A DNA stretch of 64,000 nucleotides from Agrobacterium fabrum str. C58. GTDB lineage: Bacteria; Pseudomonadota; Alphaproteobacteria; Rhizobiales; Rhizobiaceae. A program made the translations under genes and the position numbers. The notes beneath the pieces were generated by a model. It was not told the origin of the DNA, did not search any database, and was given only the letters and a program-made list of their open reading frames with translations. The stretch is from the NCBI RefSeq assembly GCF_000092025.1, contig NC_003062.2, positions 2,292,001 to 2,356,000 on the forward strand, in the 5' to 3' direction. Each line of letters opens with the position of its first letter. Position 1 is the stretch's first letter. Of this stretch, positions 40,208 to 49,487 are shown piece after piece.

Positions 40208-41191
40208 ATGCAAAAGGTTTATTCCATCCAGTTTCTGAGGGCGCTCGCGGCGTTTTCGGTGCTGCTGTTTCATATAATCGGCGAACCGTTCACGATTGGC
40301 GCCGCTGGCGTGGATGTCTTTTTTGTCATCTCCGGCCTCATCATGGGATCTTTCGCGACGACAGCGGGGCCGGGAGCATTTTTATACCACAGGCTGGTCC
40401 GCATTGTGCCCCTGTACTGGGCCGTGACCCTGTTGATGTGCGTCGGGGCGATGGCGGGCGTTTTTTCCACCTTTACCTTCACCCTCGAACATCTATGGAA
40501 ATCGCTGCTTTTCATTCCATATGCTGGCGACAGCGGCGAAGTGGTTCCGCTCCTGGTCGTGGGCTGGACCCTCAATATGGAAATGTTCTTCTATATTGTC
40601 TTCGCGCTTGGACTTGCCCTGCGCGCGCCGCTGGCGGTAACGGTCGGCATCCTGTCCGTCATGGCCTTGGCAGGGCAGGTTTTCCCTTCGCAATCCCCCT
40701 TCATGCAAACCTGGACCTCACCGCTTTTGCTGGAGTTTCTGGGCGGACTGCTGCTGTCGCGTTTCATGTTCCAGGGCGTGCAGGCGGGTATCGCCGCGCT
40801 TGTCATATCAATGACCGGTTTCGTTGCGGCGGCTCTGATAAGCGAGCAATCCGGAATGTTGCGCCTGATGACCTGGGGCGTGCCTGCCTTTTTCCTCGTG
40901 GCCGGATGCGTATGGCTCGAGAACGGCGGATTATGGCCCAGACGCTTGCTGAAACCCGTCGAGATTGTCGGGGATTCGTCCTACGCCCTTTATCTTCTGC
41001 ACGGCCTGGTGATCTCGATCGTCCATAAGATACTGGCGCCCGGATTTCTCGCAGGAACCGTCATCATCATCGTTGCAGTGGCCGTGTCGATCTCTGCGCA
41101 TTTCCTGTTCGAGAAACCGCTGATCAGGCTTTTCAGACGTGGCTATGGCGGCAGGCCGCGCCGGCAGGACCAGGCCGTATCGATGCGTTGA
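40208..41191 (+). CDS. Acyltransferase family 3 membrane protein (ExoZ/OafA-like)
   Basis: Integral-membrane O-acyltransferase of 327 residues that probably acetylates or succinylates an exported glycan. The N-terminus IQFLRALAAFSVLLFHI with its catalytic-type His and VDVFFVISGLIMG are classic family features. About ten helices follow and the C-terminus is basic. ATG 40208 has AGGGG six bases upstream; the frame also extends to a TTG at 40187. It is divergent from the ligase-like gene, so the two may act on the same polymer. Confidence 0.9.
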   Translation: MQKVYSIQFLRALAAFSVLLFHIIGEPFTIGAAGVDVFFVISGLIMGSFATTAGPGAFLYHRLVRIVPLYWAVTLLMCVGAMAGVFSTFTFTLEHLWKSLLFIPYAGDSGEVVPLLVVGWTLNMEMFFYIVFALGLALRAPLAVTVGILSVMALAGQVFPSQSPFMQTWTSPLLLEFLGGLLLSRFMFQGVQAGIAALVISMTGFVAAALISEQSGMLRLMTWGVPAFFLVAGCVWLENGGLWPRRLLKPVEIVGDSSYALYLLHGLVISIVHKILAPGFLAGTVIIIVAVAVSISAHFLFEKPLIRLFRRGYGGRPRRQDQAVSMR

Positions 41192-41225
41192 CTTAAGGAT
41201 TTGTCGGGGGTCTTATGACGACGGC

Positions 41226-41630
41226 TCACCAGCCGACATGGCGCAGAACGCCATAATCATGGTCGCCGACAGCGAAATTGGCACCACCCGCATCACAGGC
41301 CATGTCGATACCATATTGCTGAACCACACCCTTTATGGCTTCCCGCTGTTCCCGATAATCATCGGATGCACGCAGTTGCGCGAGCGTTTGACCGCTCCAG
41401 GCGATGACTTTCTTGACCGCCTGTTCGTCAACCGTCCACTGCGCACAGGGGTTGTTGCGGTGATAATCCGCCTCCGCCATCGCCGAGGCACCCCATAAGG
41501 CACGGGATTCCGCGTCGAAAGCCAGCGCCGGGTTAGAGTTTGCGCCCACTATCTGGGTCGCGGCGATGATGGCTGTACCGCGTGAGAGGAAACGCAAGCC
41601 GCTGGACAATCTCTCGAACATGATCCTCAT
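41226..41630 (-). CDS. Small exported hypothetical protein
   Basis: 134 residues with an N-terminal basic/hydrophobic leader ending near ANSNPALA, a possible signal peptide. The mature part is about 95 residues with two cysteines (NNPCAQW and DMACDAG) that may form a disulfide. No family is recognised. It converges with the acyltransferase gene, 35 bases apart. A second ATG at 41621 is possible. Confidence 0.6.
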   Translation of the reverse strand: MRIMFERLSSGLRFLSRGTAIIAATQIVGANSNPALAFDAESRALWGASAMAEADYHRNNPCAQWTVDEQAVKKVIAWSGQTLAQLRASDDYREQREAIKGVVQQYGIDMACDAGGANFAVGDHDYGVLRHVGW

Positions 41631-41790
41631 CCATTTTGAAGCGTACCGGAGACCAACGATCCCGAATCGATGGTGCCCATAAATACCGCGCAGGAATAAA
41701 ACCTGCGCGGTATGTCTCCAAGCCTGCCGGCGGACGAAACCACCGGTCTGCCGTCATCGGGCGGATAACCGCCCGAACGACAAGAGGCGA

Positions 41791-43740
41791 TCAGAACTCC
41801 TGCCAGTCACCCTTCGATGTATCCAGCGCGGCATTGCCCGAGAATGCCGAAGCAAGCTTGCGGCCAAGCGCCCGCACGGGAGATGCCACCGATCTGTCGC
41901 TGCCGGCGGCGCTGCGCACCGGAGCCGGCTGGCTCTTCTGCTGATAGGCACCCTCAGCCAGTCTGAACTGCGAGAGCAGCTGGTTGAGCGATGCCACTTC
42001 CTTGGCGAGGCTATGGCTTGCGGCATTGGTCTCTTCCACCATGGCCGCATTCTTCTGCGTGTCCTGATCCATCTGGTTCACAGCCGTATTGATCTGCTGC
42101 AGGCCGGAAGACTGTTCCTGCGCGGATTCCACGATGGAAACGACGTGCCGGTTGATTTCCTGCACCTCCGAGACGATCGTCGCCAGCGCCTTGCCGGTGT
42201 CGCCCACCAGCTGCACGCCCTGCTGCACCTGATCATTCGAGGTGGTGATCAGCGCCTTGATCTCCTTGGCCGCACTGGCGGACCGTTGCGCAAGCTCGCG
42301 CACTTCCTGTGCGACGACGGCAAAACCCTTGCCCGCCTCGCCCGCCCTTGCTGCCTCGACACCGGCATTCAACGCCAGAAGATTGGTCTGGAAGGCGATC
42401 TCATCGATCACGCCGATGATGTTGCTGATCTCGTTGGCGGATTTGGAAATCTGCTCCATCGCGATCACGGCGCGGCGCACCACTTCGCCGGATTGTTCGG
42501 CACCCGCCTTGGCGCGGCTGACGATCTGGCCCGCCTCCTGTGCACGTTTGGTGGAGTCCCGCACCGTCGTGGTGATTTCCTCCAGAGCTGCGGCAGTTTC
42601 CTCCACGGCAGCAGCCTGCTGTTCGGTGCGCTTGGCCAGGTCATCGGCAGCCGACTTGATCTCGTTTGCACCTGCGCCGATGCCGCCGGCATTCTGGGCA
42701 ACCCGGGTCAAGGCCGATTGCAGCTTTTCGGCCGACATGTTGAAGTCGTTGCGCACGCCGTCGAGCGTTGCCGTGAACGGCTGGTCGATGCGATAGGAAA
42801 CATCGCCGTCCGAAAGCTTCGAAAGACCGGCCGCGAGATTATCGACGGCAAACTTGACGTCCGCGGCTTCCCTTGCCTTCTGCTGCTCGCGCTCGATGCG
42901 GTCCTTTTCCGACATCGACCTGTTGGCCTCGGTTTCCTGCTCGAGACGGATGCGCTCGATCGCATTCTCGCGGAACACCTGAACCGCGACCGCCATCTGG
43001 CCAACTTCGTCCTTCCGCTCCACGCCGTCGATCTCAGCCGCCGTCTCGCCACCGGCAAGCGACACCATGCGCTCGCGCAACCGGGCAATCGGTGTGGTGA
43101 TGCCGCTTGACGCCACAAACAGTGTCAGGATGATACCAACTGCAAAGACAACACCCACCACGACGAGCGAGGTGAGGATCGTTGAATTGGTTTGGTCACT
43201 CAGATCACCGCTGCCACTAGCCACCCCTTTGGCAAGCTTGTCCAGCAACATCGTTATGGTGGCCGACATGATCTGAATCGAGGCGTCCGCCTTGACGAGT
43301 TGCACGGCAGATTCCGCGTTCTTGTTCGCCATTCCAAGCTCGACGGCCTTATCGGTGATTTCCGCGATGGACTGGGATTGCGCAATCAAGACGTCGACGG
43401 CGGCGCGCTCCTCGGGAAACACGGCCTTGACGTTGTCGAGCCGCTCGAGAAGCTCGCGTTTGCTGGCGATGTAGGCCTGCCTGGCGACGTTGATTTCCGC
43501 AGCATTCGCGTCATAGGCCATGACCTGATACGCGCCATAAGCAAGGCCGATGAGATTGCGGTTTGCCCGCGCAAGCTCGACCAACGCAGCATTGTCGCTG
43601 CCGATGAATTCGGAATAGAGTGCATCGGATTCCTTATAGCGTGTGGCCATGAAGGCGGCGGCGCCAAGACCGACGATGCAGAGCGGCAAAATGAGCGACA
43701 GGATTTTGGTACGGATGCTGGCATTTTTAAAAAAAGACAC
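41791..43740 (-). CDS. Methyl-accepting chemotaxis protein
   Basis: Transmembrane chemoreceptor of about 649 residues. Start GTG 43740 follows CAGGAGCTTCCC; the frame upstream to 43803 is less likely. Layout: TM1 about 13-32, a helical periplasmic sensor about 33-187 without a recognised ligand motif, TM2 about 189-211, HAMP, a linker with a second HAMP-like segment, and the MCP signalling hairpin containing EIAFQTNLLALNAGVEAARAG. It ends in DWQEF, resembling the C-terminal pentapeptide that tethers CheR/CheB in high-abundance receptors. No che genes are nearby. Confidence 0.93.
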   Translation of the reverse strand: MSFFKNASIRTKILSLILPLCIVGLGAAAFMATRYKESDALYSEFIGSDNAALVELARANRNLIGLAYGAYQVMAYDANAAEINVARQAYIASKRELLERLDNVKAVFPEERAAVDVLIAQSQSIAEITDKAVELGMANKNAESAVQLVKADASIQIMSATITMLLDKLAKGVASGSGDLSDQTNSTILTSLVVVGVVFAVGIILTLFVASSGITTPIARLRERMVSLAGGETAAEIDGVERKDEVGQMAVAVQVFRENAIERIRLEQETEANRSMSEKDRIEREQQKAREAADVKFAVDNLAAGLSKLSDGDVSYRIDQPFTATLDGVRNDFNMSAEKLQSALTRVAQNAGGIGAGANEIKSAADDLAKRTEQQAAAVEETAAALEEITTTVRDSTKRAQEAGQIVSRAKAGAEQSGEVVRRAVIAMEQISKSANEISNIIGVIDEIAFQTNLLALNAGVEAARAGEAGKGFAVVAQEVRELAQRSASAAKEIKALITTSNDQVQQGVQLVGDTGKALATIVSEVQEINRHVVSIVESAQEQSSGLQQINTAVNQMDQDTQKNAAMVEETNAASHSLAKEVASLNQLLSQFRLAEGAYQQKSQPAPVRSAAGSDRSVASPVRALGRKLASAFSGNAALDTSKGDWQEF

Positions 43741-43931
43741 GGGAAGCTCCTGAAATGGACGCCGCTCCTTTCCCGTGCCGGAGGTGTTCGGCAAAAATGA
43801 CATTGCACGTCGAAAGCCTTCATCATCAAGGCCTCATCAGCGGCATCATCGGCTCTGGTCGCAACCTGCATCATGCATCTGCCCGCAACGGGTGATACCT
43901 GCTCCTGAAATTTCAACAGGCCCCTGTTCCG

Positions 43932-43973
43932 GTGGTCCGGCTTTTCCCGCAACAGGCGGAAAAGCCGGACCAC
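43932..43973. terminator. Perfect 16-bp hairpin upstream of the chemoreceptor
   Basis: Arms 43932-43947 and 43958-43973 are exact reverse complements (GTGGTCCGGCTTTTCC and its partner) with a 10-base loop. No T-run follows on either strand. It lies between the MFS stop and the chemoreceptor start, both on the minus strand, so it could terminate MFS transcription or shape the receptor leader. Confidence 0.6.
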
Positions 43974-44173
43974 GACTGAAAGAATGAAAAACAGTACTTT
44001 ATAATACTCTTTTATTTGTTTAACTATAAAACAATTATACTTTAAAACTTTACAATTCCTTTATGTCGCCTGGCCTGAGACATGAAGAACTGCAGAAGCT
44101 GGGCGGAGTGCTTCAACACCAGCCCGAACGGTTTGTGGCGGTATCAGCGGCAGCCCCCACCCCACGCTGCGCC

Positions 44174-45376
44174 TCACCCGCCCCGCGTGAGAGGCTGCGC
44201 TTTCCGTATGCCGGTGCGGCGCTGGAAGATCGTGGCGATGGCGGCAAGTCCGGCCATGACGGCGAAGACCAAGGCGATATCGCGATAGGTCGTGGCAAAA
44301 CCGAACCTGGCGATCCAGGGCTGGCTTACGAGCGGCGATATGAAATGCCCGAGAAACATCGATGCCGTGACGATGCCGGCGATACGCCCGCGCAACCGTA
44401 GCGGCGCAAGCATGATCGTCGTGGACATGATGGACGGCATCACGGCGCCAAGGCCAGCCCCCACCACGGCCAGCGCCGACAGCATGGAGGACAGACCGCC
44501 TGCCGTGGCAAGCAGCGCAAAGCCCGTGGCCATCAGCACCAGTCCAGCCGCCAGAATGACGGTCACGCCAATCCTGGCACGCAACCGCCCGAAGCTGAGC
44601 GCCATCAGCGCGCCTGCCAGATTGAAGATGCCGATGGCATAGCCTGCAACGCTTCCGGAAAGCACCCCGAACTCGCGCAGGAAGAACGGCAATTGCGAGG
44701 GGATGGTGTAAAACAAGGCGTTGACGAGAAACACCGCCATGGCCAGCACGGCCACCGGCAACCAGTTGACCGCAAGGCCCTGCTCGCCATTCTGCGTGGC
44801 GCGGCTGCTGTTCCTTGCCGGTTCCCTCAGGAAAAACAGGGCCGCCGGCAGGATGAGCAACGCCACGGCATAAACAGCAAAAGGCGCGCGCCAGTGGATA
44901 TCCGCGAGCCATCCACCCGCCACCACGAAAACGACGCCACCCAGCTGGGTGAAGGCCTGTTGAAGGCCAAGATAACGCTCCCGCGCCGGCCCCTCGAAAT
45001 AATCGCCCACCAGCGCCGTGCCGATAGTCATGATGCCACCGATCGCCAGACCCAGAAAGGCGCGGCCGACGAGCAGGCCAGCCAGACTGTCGGCAAAAAG
45101 GCCGGATATGCCGGACAGGCTGTAAAGCAGGATCGCGCCGAGCAGCAGCCGCTTGCGGCCAAAACGGTCCGCCAGCACGCCGGCGATGGGCGCGCAGAGC
45201 GCCACGAACACCGACGGCAATGTCAGCACCATGCGGCTCATGATCTCTACATCAGGCGTCGACAGGAAGCTCTGTTCTATGGCGGGCAACGAGGGCGCGA
45301 CCGTGGTTCCGGCCATGATGGTGAGCGTGGCGACGAACAGCAGCGTCAGCTTCAGCGCCGGGGAATTCTCGGTCAT
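44174..45376 (-). CDS. MFS transporter, drug-efflux type
   Basis: 400-residue, 12-helix major facilitator. The loop 2-3 signature GVLADRFGRKRLLLGA and a motif-C-like GLAIGGIMTIGTALVGDYF mark it as a proton antiporter of the DHA family. The N-terminus is short and cytoplasmic, and the C-terminus is basic. An AT-rich 100-base stretch and a strong hairpin lie beyond its stop. No regulator gene adjoins it. Substrate unknown. Confidence 0.87.
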   Translation of the reverse strand: MTENSPALKLTLLFVATLTIMAGTTVAPSLPAIEQSFLSTPDVEIMSRMVLTLPSVFVALCAPIAGVLADRFGRKRLLLGAILLYSLSGISGLFADSLAGLLVGRAFLGLAIGGIMTIGTALVGDYFEGPARERYLGLQQAFTQLGGVVFVVAGGWLADIHWRAPFAVYAVALLILPAALFFLREPARNSSRATQNGEQGLAVNWLPVAVLAMAVFLVNALFYTIPSQLPFFLREFGVLSGSVAGYAIGIFNLAGALMALSFGRLRARIGVTVILAAGLVLMATGFALLATAGGLSSMLSALAVVGAGLGAVMPSIMSTTIMLAPLRLRGRIAGIVTASMFLGHFISPLVSQPWIARFGFATTYRDIALVFAVMAGLAAIATIFQRRTGIRKAQPLTRGG

Positions 45377-45446
45377 GGAACGTCCTTCGATAGTGTTCCA
45401 TGCTTTGATAATTCCTCAACCATAGTTGAGGTCAATAGCCGCGGAC

Positions 45447-45476
45447 AAAAAAGCGGCAGGCCTTTCAGCCTGTCGC
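45447..45476 (-). terminator. Intrinsic terminator of the homocysteine methyltransferase operon
   Basis: On the minus strand the stem GCGACAGGC/GCCTGCCGC (45476-45468 with 45461-45453, one wobble pair) with a 6-base loop is followed by TTTTTT (45452-45447). It lies 38 bases after the methyltransferase stop. Confidence 0.85.
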
Positions 45477-45513
45477 ATTCATTTCCAATAGTGGCGTCAA
45501 CATGCCGGCCGCG

Positions 45514-46434
45514 TCAGGCGGCCGCGCGCCGCAATGCCGTCGCTACCGTGTGGATATGGGCAGCACCGATACCGCAGCAGCCGCCGATCATGGTTGCGCC
45601 GGCATCCGCCCAGGAGCAGGCGAAACGCGAATAAACATCGTCAGTCAGGTCGGTGCGGGTGCCGTGCAGGCCTTCATTGGCGGCGGAATCGCCCTGTTCG
45701 CCTTCGAAGGCATTGGCATAAACGCCGATTTCCAGCGATACGCCCTTGTCTGCGAACACGGCGGAGGCGGTTTCGACGGCGGCTTTCATGATTTCCGGCT
45801 TGCTGCAATTGAACAGCAGGGCGGCAGCGCCCGATTGCGCCGCCCATTCGGCGGCAGCCTTCACCGTTTCACCTGACCGTAGCGCGGGTTCGCCACCGGC
45901 GACCGCAGCGGCGTCGTCGTTCAGCGTGAAGGAGATCCAGAACGGCTTATCCGTTGCGGCAACGGCCTGGCGCACCGCTTCGCCCTCGGCGATCAGGCTC
46001 AGCGTTTCGCCGAGCCAGACATCGACAGAAGGCGCGAGATTGTCGACCAGTACCTTGAGATAGTCCTGCACCCGGGTGGCATCGAAATTCTGCGGCTCGT
46101 AGGAGCCGAAGATCGGCGGCAGCGAGCCGGCCACCTGCACCTTGCGGCCGGAAGCATCCGCCGCCTCACGCGCCAGCTGGCCGGAAAGGGCGATCAGCGA
46201 CGCGCCATCCTTCTGAAAGCGCTCCTCGCCGATGTGGAACGGCACCAGCGCATAGGAATTGGTGGTGACGACATCGGCGCCGGCCTCGATGAATTCCGCA
46301 TGCACCTGCCGCACGATGTCAGGCGCATTGATCAGCGCCAGTGCCGACCATTCCGGCTGTTTCAGCTCGGCGCCGAGCCGCTGCAATTCGCGGCTCATGC
46401 CGCCGTCGAGGATACGGATAGTGCCCATGTTCAT
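45514..46434 (-). CDS. Homocysteine S-methyltransferase (MmuM/BHMT-like)
   Basis: 306-residue zinc-dependent methyltransferase that makes methionine from homocysteine with a methyl donor such as S-methylmethionine or betaine. The zinc-binding cysteines are present: Cys210 (LLFNCSKPE) and the GGCCG pair Cys286-Cys287. The opening ILDGGMSRELQRLG is the family start. It is the last gene of an amino-acid ABC transporter operon, 15 bases after a permease, which supports import of its methyl donor. A terminator follows. Confidence 0.92.
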   Translation of the reverse strand: MNMGTIRILDGGMSRELQRLGAELKQPEWSALALINAPDIVRQVHAEFIEAGADVVTTNSYALVPFHIGEERFQKDGASLIALSGQLAREAADASGRKVQVAGSLPPIFGSYEPQNFDATRVQDYLKVLVDNLAPSVDVWLGETLSLIAEGEAVRQAVAATDKPFWISFTLNDDAAAVAGGEPALRSGETVKAAAEWAAQSGAAALLFNCSKPEIMKAAVETASAVFADKGVSLEIGVYANAFEGEQGDSAANEGLHGTRTDLTDDVYSRFACSWADAGATMIGGCCGIGAAHIHTVATALRRAAA

Positions 46435-46449
46435 ACTCCTTGAACGGTT

Positions 46450-47139
46450 TTACCGCCGGACCGGCACCTGCCGTTCGACAAGGCCGAAACAGCGGGCAAT
46501 GATGGCGGTGAGAATGAGATAAAAGACGGTAACGACGATCAGCGGCTCATAGACCAGCAGCGTATCCTGCCGCACCTTGTAGGCGACGGCGTAGAGGTCC
46601 ATCACAGTGACCGTAAAAGCAAGCGGCGTCGCTTTGAGCTGCATCACCACCTCCCCGGTTATGGTCGGCAGCGCGATGCGGATCGCGCGCGGTAACCAGA
46701 TGCGGCGAATGAGGGTGAAGCGGCCCATGCCGAAAGCCCGGCCCGCCTCCAGCTCGCCCTTCGGCACGGCCAGCAGCGCACCGCGCAGCACCTCGGCCTC
46801 ATAGGCCGCGTAATTCAGCGTGAAGCTGACGGCGGCGAAGAAAAAGCCCTCGCGCAGCACCGGCCACATGAAACTCTGGCGCAGGCCAGGGATCATCGGC
46901 AGAAACGAACCGACGCCATAATAAAGCAGCCAGAGCTGGATCAAAAGCGGCGTGCCGCGGAAGAAGGTGCAATAGGCGCGCGCCAGAATTTTCGTCACCC
47001 GTCCGCCGCTGACCTGCGCGAAGGCAAGCCCGATAGCCAGCACGAAACCGATGCTGACGGAGATGACGAGCAGCGCCAGCGTCTGCCAGGCGCCGGACAG
47101 AAGCAGCGGCCAATATTTGGCGACCCATGAAAAATCCAT
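46450..47139 (-). CDS. Polar amino-acid ABC transporter permease
   Basis: 229-residue permease of the HisM/GlnP type with five hydrophobic segments. It contains the EAA-type loop EAGRAFGMGRFTLIRRIWLPRAIRIALP that docks the ATPase. It lies 11 bases after the sister permease. Together the two should form a heterodimeric channel as in histidine or octopine/nopaline-type importers. The attached homocysteine methyltransferase suggests a methionine-related substrate. Confidence 0.93.
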   Translation of the reverse strand: MDFSWVAKYWPLLLSGAWQTLALLVISVSIGFVLAIGLAFAQVSGGRVTKILARAYCTFFRGTPLLIQLWLLYYGVGSFLPMIPGLRQSFMWPVLREGFFFAAVSFTLNYAAYEAEVLRGALLAVPKGELEAGRAFGMGRFTLIRRIWLPRAIRIALPTITGEVVMQLKATPLAFTVTVMDLYAVAYKVRQDTLLVYEPLIVVTVFYLILTAIIARCFGLVERQVPVRR

Positions 47140-47150
47140 GCCGTTCCCCC

Positions 47151-47873
47151 TCAGGCCAAAGCCGGCTGGCCGCGCCGCACCCGGCGTTCCAGCTGTGAAA
47201 AGACGAGGTTGGAGACGAGCGTGATCGCGAGATAAAGAAACGCCGCCGCAAGGAAGAACAGGAAATATTGCTTGGTGCTGGCCCCCGCCAGCCGTGTCGC
47301 CAGCGCCAGTTCCTGATAACCGACCACGGCCACCAGCGCGCTGTCCTTGGTCACCGCAAGCCAGAGATTGGCAAGGCCCGGCAGCGCATTCGGCAGCAGG
47401 GCTGGTAGGACCACACGGCGGAAACGCAGGAACGGCGACATGCCGAAGGCCCGCGCCGCCTCGATCTGGCCGTTCGGCACGGCAAGGATCGCGCCGCGCA
47501 GCACCTCGGTCATATAGGCGCCCTGCACGAACCCCAGAACCGCGACGGCGGCAACGAACCCGTTCACCTCAAGCGGCGGCAGGCCCATCAGTTGCAGCAG
47601 CCGGTTCAAACCGTCGGTGCCGGCATAATAAAGCCCGACGATGAGGATCAGTTCGGGAACCGCGCGGATCGCCGTCGTGTAGAGATTGAGCAACAGGCCA
47701 AGCGGCCTGTTGCCGGAAAGCTTGCCGAGCGCGCCGGCAAGCCCGATAACGATACCAATCAGATAGGCACCGGCGGAAATGGCAAGCGTCGACGCCGCAC
47801 CCTTCAAAAGGGTGCCGCCCCATCCCGGAGGATAGGGTGACAGCAGTTGCAGCGTGGTTTCAAGGCTTGCCAT
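47151..47873 (-). CDS. Polar amino-acid ABC transporter permease
   Basis: 240-residue permease of the HisQ type with the EAA loop EAARAFGMSPFLRFRRVVLPALLPNALPG around residue 135. It is paired with the following permease, and its start lies 22 bases after the binding-protein stop. The N-terminal 20 residues precede the first helix, as in ArgQ/OccQ-like proteins. Confidence 0.93.
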   Translation of the reverse strand: MASLETTLQLLSPYPPGWGGTLLKGAASTLAISAGAYLIGIVIGLAGALGKLSGNRPLGLLLNLYTTAIRAVPELILIVGLYYAGTDGLNRLLQLMGLPPLEVNGFVAAVAVLGFVQGAYMTEVLRGAILAVPNGQIEAARAFGMSPFLRFRRVVLPALLPNALPGLANLWLAVTKDSALVAVVGYQELALATRLAGASTKQYFLFFLAAAFLYLAITLVSNLVFSQLERRVRRGQPALA

Positions 47874-47895
47874 TGATGTGACCGGTCAGGAGAAA

Positions 47896-48666
47896 TTAGT
47901 TACCGTAGATATCGAAGCTGAAGTATTTCTTGGTGATCTCGTCATACTTCCCGCTGGCGCGCACGGCAGCGATAGCAGCATTCAGCTTGTTCTTGAGTTC
48001 GGTGTCGTCCTTGCGCAGGCCGCCGGAAACGCCAAGACCCATGATTTCCTTGTCGTCCGCCACATTGCCCATGTCGGCGCAGCAATCCTTGCCGGCATCG
48101 CTCTTGACGAAGGCATCGAGAACGAGCGAGTCGCCGAAGACATAATCGATACGGCCGGCGGCCAGATCCTGAAACGCCTCGTCCAGCGTCTGGTAGGTCT
48201 TTTCGTCAGCAACAGCGGCGAAATATTTCTTGTAATATTCGGACTGGATGGTCGCGACCTGAATGCCGATGGTCTTGCCCTTGACGTCTTCCGGTGCCGC
48301 ACCCGGCTTTTCACCCTTGGCGCCGATCAGCTTGCTTGGCGTGTTGTAATATTTGTTGGTGAAATCGATGACCTTCTCGCGCTCCTGCGTGTTGGACATG
48401 GACGACCAGATGACATCGAACTTCTTCGTTTGCAGCGCCGGGATGAGGCCATCCCAGGAAAGCTCGACGATCGAGCACTTTTCTTTCATTTCCGCGCAGA
48501 CGGCGTCCATGAGATCGATTTCCCAGCCCTGCCACTTGCCGCTGGCATCCTTGGCAAAGAAGGGCGGGTAGGATTCGTTCATGATGCCGAAGCGGACATC
48601 GGCGCTGGCGGTGAAGGCGGAAACCGCAAATGCCGTTCCGGCAAGCAGCGTGGCGAAGAATTTCAT
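47896..48666 (-). CDS. Amino-acid ABC transporter substrate-binding protein
   Basis: 256-residue periplasmic protein of solute-binding family 3. The signal peptide ends near TASA (residue 22), and the mature start is DVRFGIMNESYPPFF. The ligand-pocket elements GWEIDLMDAVC and FDVIWSSMSNTQER follow; the usual D-x-x-x-A-GMT stretch is replaced by WSSMSNT, so the ligand may not be a standard basic amino acid. The C-terminal part carries two adjacent Cys (GKDCCADMG). It lies second in the operon, after the ATPase. Confidence 0.92.
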   Translation of the reverse strand: MKFFATLLAGTAFAVSAFTASADVRFGIMNESYPPFFAKDASGKWQGWEIDLMDAVCAEMKEKCSIVELSWDGLIPALQTKKFDVIWSSMSNTQEREKVIDFTNKYYNTPSKLIGAKGEKPGAAPEDVKGKTIGIQVATIQSEYYKKYFAAVADEKTYQTLDEAFQDLAAGRIDYVFGDSLVLDAFVKSDAGKDCCADMGNVADDKEIMGLGVSGGLRKDDTELKNKLNAAIAAVRASGKYDEITKKYFSFDIYGN

Positions 48667-48710
48667 TTTAAGTCTCTCCTGTTAAAACAAACGGCGAAGC
48701 GAAACGGCCA

Positions 48711-49487
48711 TTACGCCAGCGCGCCGGTAAATTCCCTGCAACGGGCGCTCAACGGATTGCCGAACACCTGCGCCGGCGGCCCCGTTTCCTCCACCCGGCC
48801 CTGATGCAGAAACATGACCTCGGTGGAAACATCGCGCGCAAAGCGCATCTCGTGGGTGACGAGCAGCATGGTGCGGCCTTCTTCGGCCAGATCGCGGATG
48901 ACCTTCAGCACTTCGCCCACCAGTTCCGGATCAAGCGCCGAGGTGGGTTCGTCAAACAGCATCACCGCCGGCTCCATGCAGAGCGCGCGCGCAATGGCGG
49001 CACGCTGCTGCTGCCCGCCGGACAAAAAGGCCGGATAGGCGTTTTTCTTGTCATAGAGACCGACCTTGTTCAGCAGGGCTTCGGCCTTTTCGACCGCTTC
49101 ATGCCGCCTGACGCCCAGAACGTGAACGGGCGCCTCGATGACGTTTTCGAGAACGGTGCGATGGGCCCAGAGATTGAAATTTTGGAACACCATGCCAAGC
49201 CCGGTGCGCAGCTTTTCCACCTGCCGCCAGCTTTTCGGCACGGCCTTGCCGTCCCTGCCCATCTTCGTGGCGATCTCTTCGCCATTGACGATGACCCGGC
49301 CGCGATCCGGCGTTTCGAGAAAGTTGATGCAGCGCAGGAAGGTGCTCTTGCCGGAGCCGGACGAACCGATGATCGATATGACATCGCCCTTGTGGGCTTT
49401 CAGCGAAACGCCCTTCAAAACTTCATGCGTGCCGAAGCTCTTGTGGATGTCATCCGCCTCGAGCGCACAGGCGCCTTTATCTGTCAT
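48711..49487 (-). CDS. Polar amino-acid ABC transporter ATPase
   Basis: 258-residue ATPase of the HisP/OccP class. Walker A GSSGSGKSTFLRC, the Q-loop region GMVFQNFNLWAHRTVLENV, signature LSGGQQQRAAIARAL, Walker B VMLFDEPTSALDPE and switch His (LVTHEM) are all present. It is the first gene of the five-gene operon ATPase-binding protein-permease-permease-methyltransferase, so the promoter should lie in 49488-49700. Confidence 0.95.
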   Translation of the reverse strand: MTDKGACALEADDIHKSFGTHEVLKGVSLKAHKGDVISIIGSSGSGKSTFLRCINFLETPDRGRVIVNGEEIATKMGRDGKAVPKSWRQVEKLRTGLGMVFQNFNLWAHRTVLENVIEAPVHVLGVRRHEAVEKAEALLNKVGLYDKKNAYPAFLSGGQQQRAAIARALCMEPAVMLFDEPTSALDPELVGEVLKVIRDLAEEGRTMLLVTHEMRFARDVSTEVMFLHQGRVEETGPPAQVFGNPLSARCREFTGALA

